Source: Roseimicrobium sp. ORNL1 (GTDB taxonomy: Bacteria > Verrucomicrobiota > Verrucomicrobiia > Verrucomicrobiales > Verrucomicrobiaceae). From it: a stretch of 64,000 bases of DNA. Positions 43,276-53,071 of this stretch are shown in pieces. A program made the translations under genes and the position numbers. Each line of letters begins with the position of its first letter. Positions within the stretch are counted from its first letter, which is position 1. A model generated the notes under the pieces. That model was not told the origin of the DNA, did not search any database, and saw only the letters and a list, made by a program, of their open reading frames with translations. The stretch is from NCBI RefSeq assembly GCF_011044495.1, contig NZ_CP049143.1, forward strand, positions 2,170,001 through 2,234,000. The letters are read 5' to 3'.

Positions 43276-44904
43276 CTAGAACTCCGGCGGACCATTCAGG
43301 TGCTCACACTTCTCCGGTTTGCCGGGGATGAACTGCACAACTTGGCCCTGCGATTCCAGCTTCTTCTGCAGCTCGGGCAGGGACACTTTTTGCACAGGTA
43401 CATCGGACTTGGCGGCCATCGCGGCAGCGACACCGGCGGCGTGGCCGCCGATCATCCACACGCTCTCAAGGCGGTAGGTGCAGAAGGCGACGTGCGTGAA
43501 GCTCGCGGCTCCGGGCACGAGGAGGTTGCTGGCTTGCTCGGCTTTGGGCGTGAGTGAGCGATAGGGAATCTGATATGCATAACCCATGCGCCAGATGCGG
43601 CCTTCGTTGAGGAACTCCGTGGGAGACACAGCGAGGCGCTGCACGTGGTGGGAATCGATGAAGTGGCTGCTCATGCCGATGCTGTCGTCCTTGCGACGAT
43701 CCGTCTGCACGTCCTGTTGCTTCACGACATAGGCGCCTTTCATACGACGCGCTTCGCGCACATAGAGCTGCGGGGGGAAGTTGTTGGTGTCTGCAAACTC
43801 GTCCTTGTGAAAGCCCCAGGTGGCCATGTCCTCACGCACTTCCTTGGGCACGCTCTCATCGCTGCGGAGAAACTTCAGGAGGCCGAGCGTGTAGTCCAGG
43901 TGATCCTGGTAGATGGTTTCGCGCTTCGTGTAATCGGCATCGGGGTAGCCGATCTGTCCACCGAAGTGGCCGAGAGAGAAGATGGCGGCCTGCTTGTTGT
44001 TCCCTTCAAACTTGCCGTTGCGGCGTTTGTAGAAATCCAGGATGTCCGTGCGCTTCACCACTTCGTTGCGGGAGGCCTTTTCGCGAAGCCAGTTCTCCAG
44101 TAGCTTGTAGCGTGAGCGGTCGTAGTTCTTCGGCTCGGGGATGGGCACGCGCAGGGCGGGGTCATTGGCAAAGGTGGGGCGGAAGTTGTAGTTCATGGTG
44201 CCGGGGTGGGCGTCACCTTCCTTGTAGTCCTTGACCCAGCCGCTGATGCCGGGGAGGAGTTTGCCGTTTTCATCCACGGTCTTCGCCTGGCGCACGGTCT
44301 TGTCGAAGCGGATGCCGGCGGCTTCCTCGTTGTACTCCGCCTTGCTGTCACGACCGAAGGCGTAGTCCACGCCGGCGCGTGCCATGAGATCGCCTTCGTA
44401 GCCGGCATCGATGAATACCTTACCTTTCACTTCCACGCCATCGCTCAGGGTGATGCTGGTGATCTTCGCACCGTCCTTCTGCACCTTTTCCACGACCACG
44501 CCGTAGCGCGGGGTGAGGCCGACTTCCTTCAACATGTCCTGATACACCTGCTCCGCCACGCTCGATTCGAAGAAGTACTCTGGATTGTTCGTCCCGTAGT
44601 GCTTGCCGAGGCGCTTGTAGAATTCATCCGCGAAGCCGCCGATGGTCCACTTCAGCATGTGCTCGCTCTCCGCCGTATTGATGCCGCTGGTGCTCAGGCC
44701 GCCGATGTGTTTCGTGGGCTCAATGAGGAGCACGCTGGCGCCTTCACGTTTCGCCGTGATGGCTGCAGCAATGCCACACGGCACGCCGCCGTAGATGACG
44801 ACGTCATAGGATTCGGGTGCCTTGTTCGCTTGGGCGGACAAGGACAAGGGAGTGGCGAGAGCGGTCAGCAGCGTGGCGAGGAGGAATCGGCGGCGGAGCT
44901 TCAT
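43276..44904 (-). CDS. Secreted FAD-dependent oxidoreductase
   Basis: A 542-residue member of the FAD-dependent oxidoreductase family with a signal peptide (residues 1-24, 'RRRFLLATLLTALATPLSLSA'). The FAD motif is 'YDVVIYGGVPCGIAAAITAKREGASVLLIEPTKHIGGLSTSG' (split over residues 32-73; G-x-G-x-x-G form is GGVPCG). 'FIDAGYEGDLMARAGVDYAFGRDS' is a second family block, and 'CTYRLESVWMIGGHAAGVAAAMAA' closes the FAD fold. These are common in Planctomycetes and Verrucomicrobia with xanthan-lyase-like annotation; the substrate is unknown. The start at 44904 is chosen for the signal. Confidence 0.9.
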   Translation of the reverse strand: MKLRRRFLLATLLTALATPLSLSAQANKAPESYDVVIYGGVPCGIAAAITAKREGASVLLIEPTKHIGGLSTSGINTAESEHMLKWTIGGFADEFYKRLGKHYGTNNPEYFFESSVAEQVYQDMLKEVGLTPRYGVVVEKVQKDGAKITSITLSDGVEVKGKVFIDAGYEGDLMARAGVDYAFGRDSKAEYNEEAAGIRFDKTVRQAKTVDENGKLLPGISGWVKDYKEGDAHPGTMNYNFRPTFANDPALRVPIPEPKNYDRSRYKLLENWLREKASRNEVVKRTDILDFYKRRNGKFEGNNKQAAIFSLGHFGGQIGYPDADYTKRETIYQDHLDYTLGLLKFLRSDESVPKEVREDMATWGFHKDEFADTNNFPPQLYVREARRMKGAYVVKQQDVQTDRRKDDSIGMSSHFIDSHHVQRLAVSPTEFLNEGRIWRMGYAYQIPYRSLTPKAEQASNLLVPGAASFTHVAFCTYRLESVWMIGGHAAGVAAAMAAKSDVPVQKVSLPELQKKLESQGQVVQFIPGKPEKCEHLNGPPEF

Positions 44905-45271
44905 GGTGGGAGTGGGGAAGGGTGGATGGCGCAACGATCCAAGGGCCGGATGCGCAGTTTTGGACGGATGAATTTACTCGCAGGTAAGAAAGATGCCTGG
45001 TGTGGCAGCACGGAGAGTGGGCGAGTTTGAGTGCAGGGTGTTCAACGCAGAGACACAGAGGAACTTCGGAGACTGAATTCATGAGGCTCTCGACGCAACT
45101 TTCATCTCTCAGCTACTCGGGCTATGAACTATCTACCATAGACTATCAACCCTGCTTCAGTGTCAGTCTCCGAAGTTCCTCTGCGTCTCTGTGTCTCTGC
45201 GTTGAATCCAATGCAGCCCGCCACACCCAGCACCTTTCTGGAGGCGTGTCGAAGGAGCAATCTGCGAAAAG
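44905..45271. other. Intergenic region with a palindromic element
   Basis: A 367-base gap between two minus-strand genes, mainly the element at 45041-45206. No gene seen. Confidence 0.55.
45041..45206. repeat. Palindromic intergenic element sharing a core with 30737-30905
   Basis: Arms of about 36-44 bases (45041-45076 and 45163-45206) are inverted repeats centred on CGCAGAGACACAGAG. The right arm carries one extra ACGCAGAG unit. The same core and a CTATCAAC motif occur in the element at 30737-30905. Confidence 0.8.
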
Positions 45272-46525
45272 TCAGGATGCCGCCACCGCCGACTCCTCCT
45301 CACCCCCCAACTCCAGTGCCTTGATCTCCGGCAGTGCGGTGCTGCCCATGATGCCCTGGAGGCTGCCGTACAATCCGCTGGTGCCATTGAGCACGCGGGT
45401 GAGTTGCATCTCGCGCTTCTTCCAGAGGCGCTCCATGGCGCGGCGCTCTCCGTCGAGGTCCTTCTTCATTTCCACGAAGGACTCCACCACGCCCTCAATC
45501 TGGTGCTTGAACTGTGGGCTGGTGAGGAACTGATACAGCACCGCCATCTTCTCTTCCTTGCCGGATTCCGCACGCTTTGCGGCAGAGACTTGCAGCAGTC
45601 CATTTCTCAGTGCCGCAGCGAGGGCGAGGGCGAAGGGGAAATTGCAGATCCACACGCCATCGACATGGCCGCCGTGGGAGACACCATCCGGCAGGACCTG
45701 GCTTACGAGGATGGCAAGTTCCGCTCCCTGGGCGCGCTGATCATCCTTGAGCTTGCCGAGCCAGCCGGGACTCCAGTTCTTCGTGCGTTTGCTTTCCCAG
45801 ATGATGGTGCCGCAATCGTGGCCCAGGTTATTGCGCACCTTCTGCAGGAGATCGGCGCCACGGGTGCCCTGCGGCACGGGGAGGAATTCATCCAGCACAA
45901 ACGCTTCCTTCAGCAGATCCTCCAGTTCGAGTTCCATCACTTCGCCCTGGCTTTGCTGGGAGCCCTGCTCGGCTTTCTGCTTGAGCGTTTCGATCTGCGT
46001 CTTGAGATCATTGATGAGCTTGTCCTTGTCCGCCAGTCGCAGGTGCTGCTCCTCCGCGGCGCGGCGGCGGGCATCCTCCTCCAGGCGGGAGGTCTGCTCA
46101 TCGACTTTGCGCTGCACTTCGAGTTCCAGGTTCTTGGCGCGCTCCTCCACCTCGCGCTGCTTCGTGCGCAGGGCCAGTTCATTGCGCTGGGCTTCCTCCA
46201 GCTTCTGGCTGCGCTCGGCGAGTTGGGTGCGTGCGTCCTGGAGCTCCAGGGCGAAGCCTTCTTTCGCCTCACGCACGGCCTGCTCGGTGAGTTTCTTCTT
46301 CTCCGCAGCCAGGCGCTGTGCTACTTCGCGATCGAGCTCGGCGCGGGCAGCTTCATTCTTCTGCCGCTGGGCCTCGACTTCCTTCTGCCGTGCCGCGATT
46401 TCCTGCTCCAGCTTCCGCTGCTTTTCCGCGAAGTCGCGATCGAACTCCTCCCGCAAGCTATGCGTGACAGCATCGCTCAGAGGGATGTCCGCGTGGCAGT
46501 TCGGGCAGGTGATGGTATCGGCCAT
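45272..46525 (-). CDS. DUF2130 protein, predicted nuclease-like
   Basis: A 417-residue protein with an N-terminal zinc-ribbon-like 'ITCPNCHADIPL', a long coiled coil (residues about 25-195, Glu/Gln/Arg rich) and a C-terminal DUF2130 domain. In the latter, 'CGTIIWESKRTKNWSPGWLGKLKDDQR' followed by 'AELAILVSQ' gives the E-x-K plus later Gln/Asp layout of the PD-(D/E)xK nuclease superfamily. The biological role is not established. The start at 46525 puts the zinc motif at the N-terminus. The giant repeat protein gene ends 74 bases upstream on the same strand. Confidence 0.88.
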   Translation of the reverse strand: MADTITCPNCHADIPLSDAVTHSLREEFDRDFAEKQRKLEQEIAARQKEVEAQRQKNEAARAELDREVAQRLAAEKKKLTEQAVREAKEGFALELQDARTQLAERSQKLEEAQRNELALRTKQREVEERAKNLELEVQRKVDEQTSRLEEDARRRAAEEQHLRLADKDKLINDLKTQIETLKQKAEQGSQQSQGEVMELELEDLLKEAFVLDEFLPVPQGTRGADLLQKVRNNLGHDCGTIIWESKRTKNWSPGWLGKLKDDQRAQGAELAILVSQVLPDGVSHGGHVDGVWICNFPFALALAAALRNGLLQVSAAKRAESGKEEKMAVLYQFLTSPQFKHQIEGVVESFVEMKKDLDGERRAMERLWKKREMQLTRVLNGTSGLYGSLQGIMGSTALPEIKALELGGEEESAVAAS

Positions 46526-46599
46526 GCCGACACGCTGGACAGTTTGTGAAGGGAGTCCAGAGAATTGCGCCGCTGTCCTGACGGGGGAACGAAGCTGTT

Positions 46600-49500
46600 C
46601 TACGCGACTGACCGACGGCGGCGGAAGAGCAGGCATGCACTGCCGCCAAGGACGAGGAGGGCACGGGATGGCTCGGGTACCACGGCTGCCTCAATCCTCA
46701 AAATGCCGGTGGTGAAGATCTCGGTGGTATCCCACGCGAGATCAGCGGACAGCGTGGGCAAGACGAAGTTGGCGCTGGTGGTTCCGGGCAGCGGGACGGT
46801 GAGTCCGCTCCATTCAAAGAGCTGCCACGCGTCACCGATGGCCCAGTCCGTCATCCCGCCGCGATCGGTGATCGCGATGGTGGTGTCTGCAGCAATGGCC
46901 ACGCTGCCGGAGACCACGAGCATGTCTGCGTAACCGGTCATTCCGGTGGTGTCTCCCTCGCCGGCGCCGTCGAAGAGGTCGAGCGTGATGGTGGAACCGT
47001 CCGACAGACTGAGCTGGCCGCCGGTGCCAGTCATGATGGTGAGAATGCTGGCGGAAGACGAGGGCTTTCCAGGAAGGTCCAGGCCGACCTGCAGGGTGGC
47101 GCCCGTGAGTGTGACGCTGCGGTCATTCGCAGTCTGAATCATGCCGCGGCCACCGAAGACGGCATTCTTCGCGACGGTGACATTCCCACTGCCCGTTCCA
47201 GAGCCGAGGTCATTCGCCACCAGGAGAGTGCCTGCCTGCACGGAGGTGCCTCCGCTGTAGGTGCTGCCACCCGTGAGGGTCCAGCTTCCCACGCCGGTCT
47301 TTTCCACCTTGCTGGTGATGCTGGCATTCACATCCATGAAGCTCACGATTTCGTTGTCGCCAGCATTCGTGCCGCCCAAGCGCAGGACGCGCTGCACAGT
47401 ATTAGAACCGGCCGCGGTGAAGGGAGAGGTGAATTTCACCGTGCCTGTGCCGTTGTTTTCCAGCACGGCGGTGACGGAGACTACATCACCGGGGATGTCT
47501 CCGTTGCTGACGTTAATCGGTCGGTCGGTGACGGAGTTGGTGTCGCCAATGTAGGCGAGGGTGGCAATCACGTTGAAGTTCTGTGAAGCGGTAGTGGCCG
47601 TGGCCATGTCGATGATATGCGAGGTGGAGGTGGCATCGCCCGTGCCCAGCGAGCTGGCCACGCCACGATTGGCGAGCTTGGTGACCTCAATGGTATTCTG
47701 CAGCAGGGTGGTCTTTCCCTTGAAGGTGTTTGAAGTGCCAAGCTGCAGGGTGCCCAGGGAGATGGTGAGGTTCAGGTTGTCCTCGTTGGTGCCGCTGCCG
47801 CCGATGAAGCCTTTGCGGAAGTCGTGCACGCCCGATACGTAGTGGAGGAAAGTGGAGTAGCTCGTGGAGGCGCCCACCAGGGAGTTTGCTGTGCCGCTGC
47901 CCTGGGTGAGGAGGCCACCGTATTGCGTGACCGAGTTTCCTCCAACATTGCCTAGGATGAGCTTGCCACTGGTGGAGCCGCTGCCGAGGATGAAATTCGT
48001 GCTGGCATACAGGTAGTAGCTGATGCTGGTGGCGGTGGTCCTCACGAGCTGGAGGGATCCATCCTGAATGCGGGTGTCCCCCGTGTAGTCTCCGGCGATG
48101 TAGCCGGTATCAAATTCCAGCACGAGCGTGCCTGCGCCTGCCTTGGTGAGGCCTGTGGTCGAGATGACGCCACCGGTGGTGGTGGTATTGAGGATGCGGC
48201 TGGAGATGGTGAGCGGCGCTGCGGTATTGTTCTGGAAGATGACGAGGTCCGTGGAGCCCACGGCCGCACGAATGCCTCCGCCACGAATGGCGGAGACATT
48301 GGCGCCCACGTTCGGGGTCACCAGAATGCCGCCTGTGGTTAGGACGACACTGGGGGGAGTGACCGGGTTCGTAAGAGGGGGAGTCGGCTGGGTGATGGTG
48401 GTGGCCTGGGCTTGATTAAACCGCAGGCTGCTGATGGTGCTGCTGGCCGAAAGTGCTGTATCCGTGATGCCGCTGGCGATGTCGGCATTTCCGCTCAGTG
48501 AAGTGGCGGTGCTGTTGGTGTATCCATTGATGGTGGAAAGTCCTACAATATTGCGCGAGCCTGAGACGGCGGTGGAGGTGGCGGCCCAGTCGCTGGCGCC
48601 CACGGTGGCATATGCCACGCCGCCGGTACCGGTGAGGATGGCATTGTCCGTGCCGGAGGTGGTCTTGATGGTGCCGATGGCAGGCAGGTCGAAGCGCGCG
48701 GTCCCACCCACGGTACGGGTGAAGGTGAGGAAAGATGTGTCCATGCTCCCAGAGCCGGTGGAGATGGCGGAGATGCGGGAGAAGCCGCTGCTCAAGGTCA
48801 GGGCGCCCAGTGCCTGGCTGCTGGCGCTGTTCGCCTTGCCGGTGAGTTTCAGGGCGCCACCACCGAGGGTCACCGAGCCTACCGTGGCGCTGATGGCTGC
48901 GCCGCTGTAGAGGATGTTCGAGGCAGGAGCGCCAGCGCCGTCGAAATTGAGGTGCAGCGTGCCATCGGTCACGGTGGTGACACCGACGGCGTTGCTCGCA
49001 CCAATCAGGGTGAGGGTGCCGCCGCCTTCCTTGTTCAGGATGCCGCTGGTGGCAGTGATGGGGCCGCGCACTTCGAAATCACCACTCCCGGAGAAGGTGT
49101 ATGCCGTGGCGCTGATCTGTGTGGTAAATCCTCCGGCGAGCACCAGGGTGCCGCTGTCTGAGGTGAAGCGTGTGGAGGACTGGAGACGCACTGAGGGGGT
49201 GATGGTATTCACCCCGCTCAGGTTTCGGATGGCGCCATCTGAAGCGATGCCGTGGCCGTTTGCCTGGATGGTCTCTCCCAAGGTGATGCCCCCGGAGAGA
49301 TTCAGCGATGCGCCGGTCATGATCTTGGTCATGCTTGTGGCTCCGGTGGCACCGAGCGCATCCGAATGGCGTACTTCGAGCACGCCGCTGTTGATGATGG
49401 TGAGGCCCGTGTAGGAGTTCGCTGCGGTGAGCACCGTCTTGCCCGTGCCATTCACATTGAGGCTGACCAAGCCGGGACCGTTGTCCGCGATCATGGAGTG

Positions 49501-51267
49501 GATGGTCAGCACGCCGTCGCTGGACATGTTTGTCAGCGCCAGTTGGCCAGACGAGCCCCAGGCGTCGCCTGCTGTGAGCATGCTATACTGCCCCTGAGTG
49601 CCGACGCTCAGGCTGCGCGCTCCAGCAACGATCTGAATGCCGCCTTCCAACCCCACGCGCAGCGATTCGCCATCTACTCCCAGTTTCCTGTTGGAGACTG
49701 TATCGGTCATGGAAATGCTGGCCAGATCCGTGATGCCAAAAGCGCTCTCAAAGACCACGTCACCGCTCGATGCTCCAGAGACCCGGAGCTGTGAAGTGAT
49801 GGTGGCGCCGGGGAGCGCGTGTGCTGCAACGCCGGTCTGATAATCCAGATCTCCATCGAACACTCCCACGACGCCATCCTTCAGCCCTGCCCAGCCGGCG
49901 GTCTTGCCGTCCGCGCTGCTGTAGGTGGCCCAGGTGCCCACCAGGCCTTCCGTGGCTCCGAACACACTGCCGGTAACCTTTCCTTCCACCGGTCCCTTGA
50001 TGGCGAGCGCGCCATCCCCCGTGCGGCTGAGCTCACCGAGGTTCGCATTCATGGTGCCGCCGAATCCGGAGACAAGGGTGATGGCGGTGGCGCTCTGCTG
50101 CGCACTCGTGCTGCCGAAGGTCTGCGAGTTATCCTCGCCCGCGGCGCCGTGGAGCCTCAGCTCCGTGCGCGAGGCCAGGCCGCCGATGAGCTGCAGGGCG
50201 CCGGGCGTGACATTGTTATAGAGGATGTTGGTATCCGGAGCGGTGGCGGATGTGAAGTCTAGGATATTGACTCCGCCTTCGGTGCCACCGGACTCCGAGC
50301 TGCTGGTGATGGCCAAAGTACGTCCGAAGACGGTGGCCCCGGTGTAGTTGCTCGCGCCGGTGTAGGTCGTATTCAGCGGCGTTGTGGTATTGGTGGGTGA
50401 GTTCGCCGTGCGCTGAAAGCTGTAGCTGCCACCCGACTCCGTGATGCTGCCGGTGATGGTTGTGTTGAGCGTATTGATGTGCGTGTGGAAACGGGCATCT
50501 GCCTTCAGTGTGATGGTGCCGGAGAAGGTGGTGTTGGAGGCATCCACACGGACGGCGCCATAGTTCGAAGTGCCCACCCCGGCGATGGAAATGGGCACGG
50601 TATAGGTGCCGGTTCCGGTGGGATTGAAGATGGAGGTTGCCTGCACATCGATGCCGCTGAGGCTGCTGATAAAAGTGGGGCTTCCCACGCTGAGATAGAT
50701 GCCGCTCGTGGCTCCGGGCGCGCTCTTCAGCGTGAGCGTGCCGGTGAGATTGGGATTCGCCACAGTAAGGCGGACAAAGGCGACGGTCGAGCCACCGGAC
50801 TTCTGGATGGTGAGATTGCTGCCCTTGAGCTGCGAGCCGAAAGTGACCCACTGTCCTCCGGTACCTCCGCCGGAGGCGCCGTTGGCCACATTGATGACGC
50901 CACCGGTGCCGAGATTAATGGTGCCTCCCGTGAAGCTATAGGCGCTGGTGCCCAGCGGTGTGCCGAGTGCGGTGAAGTTCAAGCCCGCCGCGAGGACTTC
51001 ACCGTCAACCGTGATCGCGCCACCATTTACGCTGGTGGTGGAGCCGAACTCCGCGATGGCCAGGCCGCTGTTGTCCCAGGCGGTGTACACGCCATCCTTC
51101 AGCCAGCGGAGATTGGTGGAGACGCTGCTGTTGGTGCTCCAGTTGCCAGGGCCGTTCTGGATGGTGCCCTGACTGGAGAGGTCACCGTCGAATTGATAGG
51201 TTTGGGCATCAGTGACTATAGGCAGCGCCAATAACGCGAGAATAAGGGCGAGGGCGGTTTTTTTCAT
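46600..51267 (-). CDS. Giant secreted autotransporter-associated beta-strand repeat protein with PEP-CTERM signal
   Basis: A 1555-residue extracellular protein. It starts with a signal peptide ('KKTALALILALLALPIVTDA'). Nearly the whole length is repeating beta-strand material rich in Thr, Ser, Gly and Asn. It includes the autotransporter-associated repeat pattern 'GAGTLVLEFDTGYIAGDYTGDTRI', 'GVGSWTLTGGSTYSGGTSVQAGTLLV' and 'TVLTAANSYTGLTIINSGVLEVR' (each G-x-L-x-L-x-G-x-N-x-Y-x-G-x-T type). The C-terminus is a PEP-CTERM sorting tag, 'VVPEPSRALLVLGGSACLLF' then Arg-rich. Such proteins are exported and then cut and anchored or released by an exosortase, none of which is in this window. It likely contributes to cell-surface or biofilm structure. 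Confidence 0.93.
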   Translation of the reverse strand: MKKTALALILALLALPIVTDAQTYQFDGDLSSQGTIQNGPGNWSTNSSVSTNLRWLKDGVYTAWDNSGLAIAEFGSTTSVNGGAITVDGEVLAAGLNFTALGTPLGTSAYSFTGGTINLGTGGVINVANGASGGGTGGQWVTFGSQLKGSNLTIQKSGGSTVAFVRLTVANPNLTGTLTLKSAPGATSGIYLSVGSPTFISSLSGIDVQATSIFNPTGTGTYTVPISIAGVGTSNYGAVRVDASNTTFSGTITLKADARFHTHINTLNTTITGSITESGGSYSFQRTANSPTNTTTPLNTTYTGASNYTGATVFGRTLAITSSSESGGTEGGVNILDFTSATAPDTNILYNNVTPGALQLIGGLASRTELRLHGAAGEDNSQTFGSTSAQQSATAITLVSGFGGTMNANLGELSRTGDGALAIKGPVEGKVTGSVFGATEGLVGTWATYSSADGKTAGWAGLKDGVVGVFDGDLDYQTGVAAHALPGATITSQLRVSGASSGDVVFESAFGITDLASISMTDTVSNRKLGVDGESLRVGLEGGIQIVAGARSLSVGTQGQYSMLTAGDAWGSSGQLALTNMSSDGVLTIHSMIADNGPGLVSLNVNGTGKTVLTAANSYTGLTIINSGVLEVRHSDALGATGATSMTKIMTGASLNLSGGITLGETIQANGHGIASDGAIRNLSGVNTITPSVRLQSSTRFTSDSGTLVLAGGFTTQISATAYTFSGSGDFEVRGPITATSGILNKEGGGTLTLIGASNAVGVTTVTDGTLHLNFDGAGAPASNILYSGAAISATVGSVTLGGGALKLTGKANSASSQALGALTLSSGFSRISAISTGSGSMDTSFLTFTRTVGGTARFDLPAIGTIKTTSGTDNAILTGTGGVAYATVGASDWAATSTAVSGSRNIVGLSTINGYTNSTATSLSGNADIASGITDTALSASSTISSLRFNQAQATTITQPTPPLTNPVTPPSVVLTTGGILVTPNVGANVSAIRGGGIRAAVGSTDLVIFQNNTAAPLTISSRILNTTTTGGVISTTGLTKAGAGTLVLEFDTGYIAGDYTGDTRIQDGSLQLVRTTATSISYYLYASTNFILGSGSTSGKLILGNVGGNSVTQYGGLLTQGSGTANSLVGASTSYSTFLHYVSGVHDFRKGFIGGSGTNEDNLNLTISLGTLQLGTSNTFKGKTTLLQNTIEVTKLANRGVASSLGTGDATSTSHIIDMATATTASQNFNVIATLAYIGDTNSVTDRPINVSNGDIPGDVVSVTAVLENNGTGTVKFTSPFTAAGSNTVQRVLRLGGTNAGDNEIVSFMDVNASITSKVEKTGVGSWTLTGGSTYSGGTSVQAGTLLVANDLGSGTGSGNVTVAKNAVFGGRGMIQTANDRSVTLTGATLQVGLDLPGKPSSSASILTIMTGTGGQLSLSDGSTITLDLFDGAGEGDTTGMTGYADMLVVSGSVAIAADTTIAITDRGGMTDWAIGDAWQLFEWSGLTVPLPGTTSANFVLPTLSADLAWDTTEIFTTGILRIEAAVVPEPSRALLVLGGSACLLFRRRRSVA

Positions 51268-52269
51268 GCGGGGGCGTTTTCACTCCCGCATCCAGGCCGT
51301 GGACTGCCAGGACCAGCTCGAGGCTGTTCTTCGACATGGGGGGCGGGGGTTTGCCCAGATACAAAGCAGGTGGCACGCCAGTGGGGAGCGCTGCGGGCCA
51401 GATCATCACAAGAGTACTAGATCTCGCATGGTTTCGAGCGAGGGCGAAGTCATGCGGTGATGCCAAAATTCGTGTCTGCTATTTGCAAGAATATGTATGT
51501 TCGCCCAGTGGATATATCGATATCATCGCGAAAATGTATATATCGTGCTGTCGACGAAATTCAGGGTGGGTGATTTTTGACTCAAGTTGCAATTGTCGAA
51601 GCGAAGAAATCCTCGTGCCGGGTGTCATGAACCTCTTGGGGTAGCATGCGATGTACATAGTACATTCGTCCTTTGGGGCGTCATCGCGATTGCGACGATG
51701 GGTTCCGAGAATGGGGGATTCTTCCTGCAATGCGCTGTGCGTGAGGTTTGAATTTGTTGACTGACACAGGCACGTCTCGTGACGCGTCCGACGTGGACCA
51801 GCCAGAAGTATTCGTGAACGGGCTCCACCTTGCGCGAAGCGCCTTGGAGAGCGTGTGCGAAGCACCGCTTTGGGAGGTGGACGATGCAGAATCCATTCAC
51901 GCCTCAAGCGGAGGCCTCGCTTGTTGCGTCCATGCAATGCGAAACTACCCAGCGTGAGCGTGACTGTACGAAGCTCCGCACCCCAAAGCTTCCCACCAAA
52001 GCGGTGCTACGCACACGCACTCCAAAGCGCTTCGCGCAAGGTAGCCAACTCCCAAGGCGAAATCCCGCCGTCAAGAGGTGCTTAACTCACGAGACGTTTC
52101 AGGCTTGTTCCACCTCTGTGTTAACCTGGCGCACCTGCGCAACGCGGGATCAACGGATGACGGGGTCATACTACCAAGGTCCAATAGCCGACTCGGGGTC
52201 CTCCAATAGGTTGGGGCGGAAGCAGGCGAACAGCACACGCTGAGGCCCTGCCCACCCTTTCTTTTGCCC
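51268..52269. other. Long intergenic region with a palindromic element and no gene
   Basis: About 1 kb upstream of the giant surface protein. The right half is dominated by the inverted repeat 51828-52041. The left half (51400-51660) is AT-richer and may hold the surface protein's promoter. Short frames here (such as those reading 'VLRTRTPKRFAQG') are translations of the repeat and are not called. Confidence 0.6.
51828..52041. repeat. Large palindromic intergenic element
   Basis: Arms 51828-51877 and 51991-52041 are a ~50-base inverted repeat with a few mismatches, centred on TTGCGCGAAGCGC and GTGTGCGTAGCACCGCTTTGG-type blocks. The 113-base centre is unrelated. Confidence 0.85.
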
Positions 52270-53028
52270 ATGAAATACCGTTCCTTCTCAATTTCTCTAC
52301 GTGGTTCCCGCGACCTCTGCCTCGTGGCAGCGCTGGCTTTGTTTCCTGCCTTCGATGTGGGTGCTGCCGAAATCGAACCCGCTGCCAGGGCGGTGGCCAA
52401 GGCTGCAGCGGCGAAACTCGGGGCCGCTCAAACCGTGAAAGTCACTGCGACACACAAACTGAGCCCGGGCTTTAAAGGGGGACCCAGGGTGGAGGATGGA
52501 CCTGTGAACATTACCGTCAAACGCCCCAATCAATTCTACGCCATTCAGAAGGGCAGACTGGAGACCAGTGAGATCTCCTTTGATGGGAAGTCCATCTGTG
52601 TAATGCACCCGGAGGTGAAGCTGCACTCCCTGGAGCCGCTCAAAGCCGCTTCCGTCGAGCAGTTCTCGGATCGGCTGGATGAGCGCTTCGGATTCCGTCC
52701 ACCCGTGGCCGAACTCCTTGCCAATGATCTGGAAGCGCAGCTCTTCGTGAATGCCACCTCTGCTAAGGTTGTCGGTCGTGAGTGGTGTGGATTTTCCCGA
52801 TGCGAACGGCTGCGCATCGAGCAGGAGGGGATGACGGGTGACGTTTGGATTGGCGCGAAAGACAAACTGCCGCGCCGGTTGCTCCTGACTTTCACCGCCC
52901 TCGAAGGACATCCCACCTGGGATATCAAGCTGTCCAACTGGCAGCTTGGTTCGGCAGTGGATGAGTCCCTGTTCTCCAAGCGCCCCGCAGCCGATTCACA
53001 GCGTCTGAAAATGCTCAAGAGCCGCTGA
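52270..53028 (+). CDS. Secreted DUF2092 protein
   Basis: A 252-residue protein with a signal peptide (residues about 1-33, ending in Gly-Ala-Ala). It matches DUF2092, a lipoprotein-carrier-like (LolA-related) fold: 'VNITVKRPNQFYAIQKG', 'ISFDGKSICVMHPEVKLHSLEPLKAAS', and 'VVGREWCGFSRCERLRIEQEGMTGDVWIGAKDKLPRRLLLTF'. Function unknown; many occur in Proteobacteria and Verrucomicrobia. The ATG at 52270 is used. It is followed 43 bases later by the DPRG-repeat protein, a recurrent pairing in my experience of this family (not checked). Confidence 0.85.
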   Translation: MKYRSFSISLRGSRDLCLVAALALFPAFDVGAAEIEPAARAVAKAAAAKLGAAQTVKVTATHKLSPGFKGGPRVEDGPVNITVKRPNQFYAIQKGRLETSEISFDGKSICVMHPEVKLHSLEPLKAASVEQFSDRLDERFGFRPPVAELLANDLEAQLFVNATSAKVVGREWCGFSRCERLRIEQEGMTGDVWIGAKDKLPRRLLLTFTALEGHPTWDIKLSNWQLGSAVDESLFSKRPAADSQRLKMLKSR

Positions 53029-53071
53029 CTCGATGCGACATCCTTCCGAAATTTTTCCCTGCCATTCTCGA

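Noticed and set aside
51479-51957. Several frames on both strands upstream of the DUF2092 gene
   Set aside because: They overlap each other and translate the inverted repeat at 51828-52041; no coding signature.
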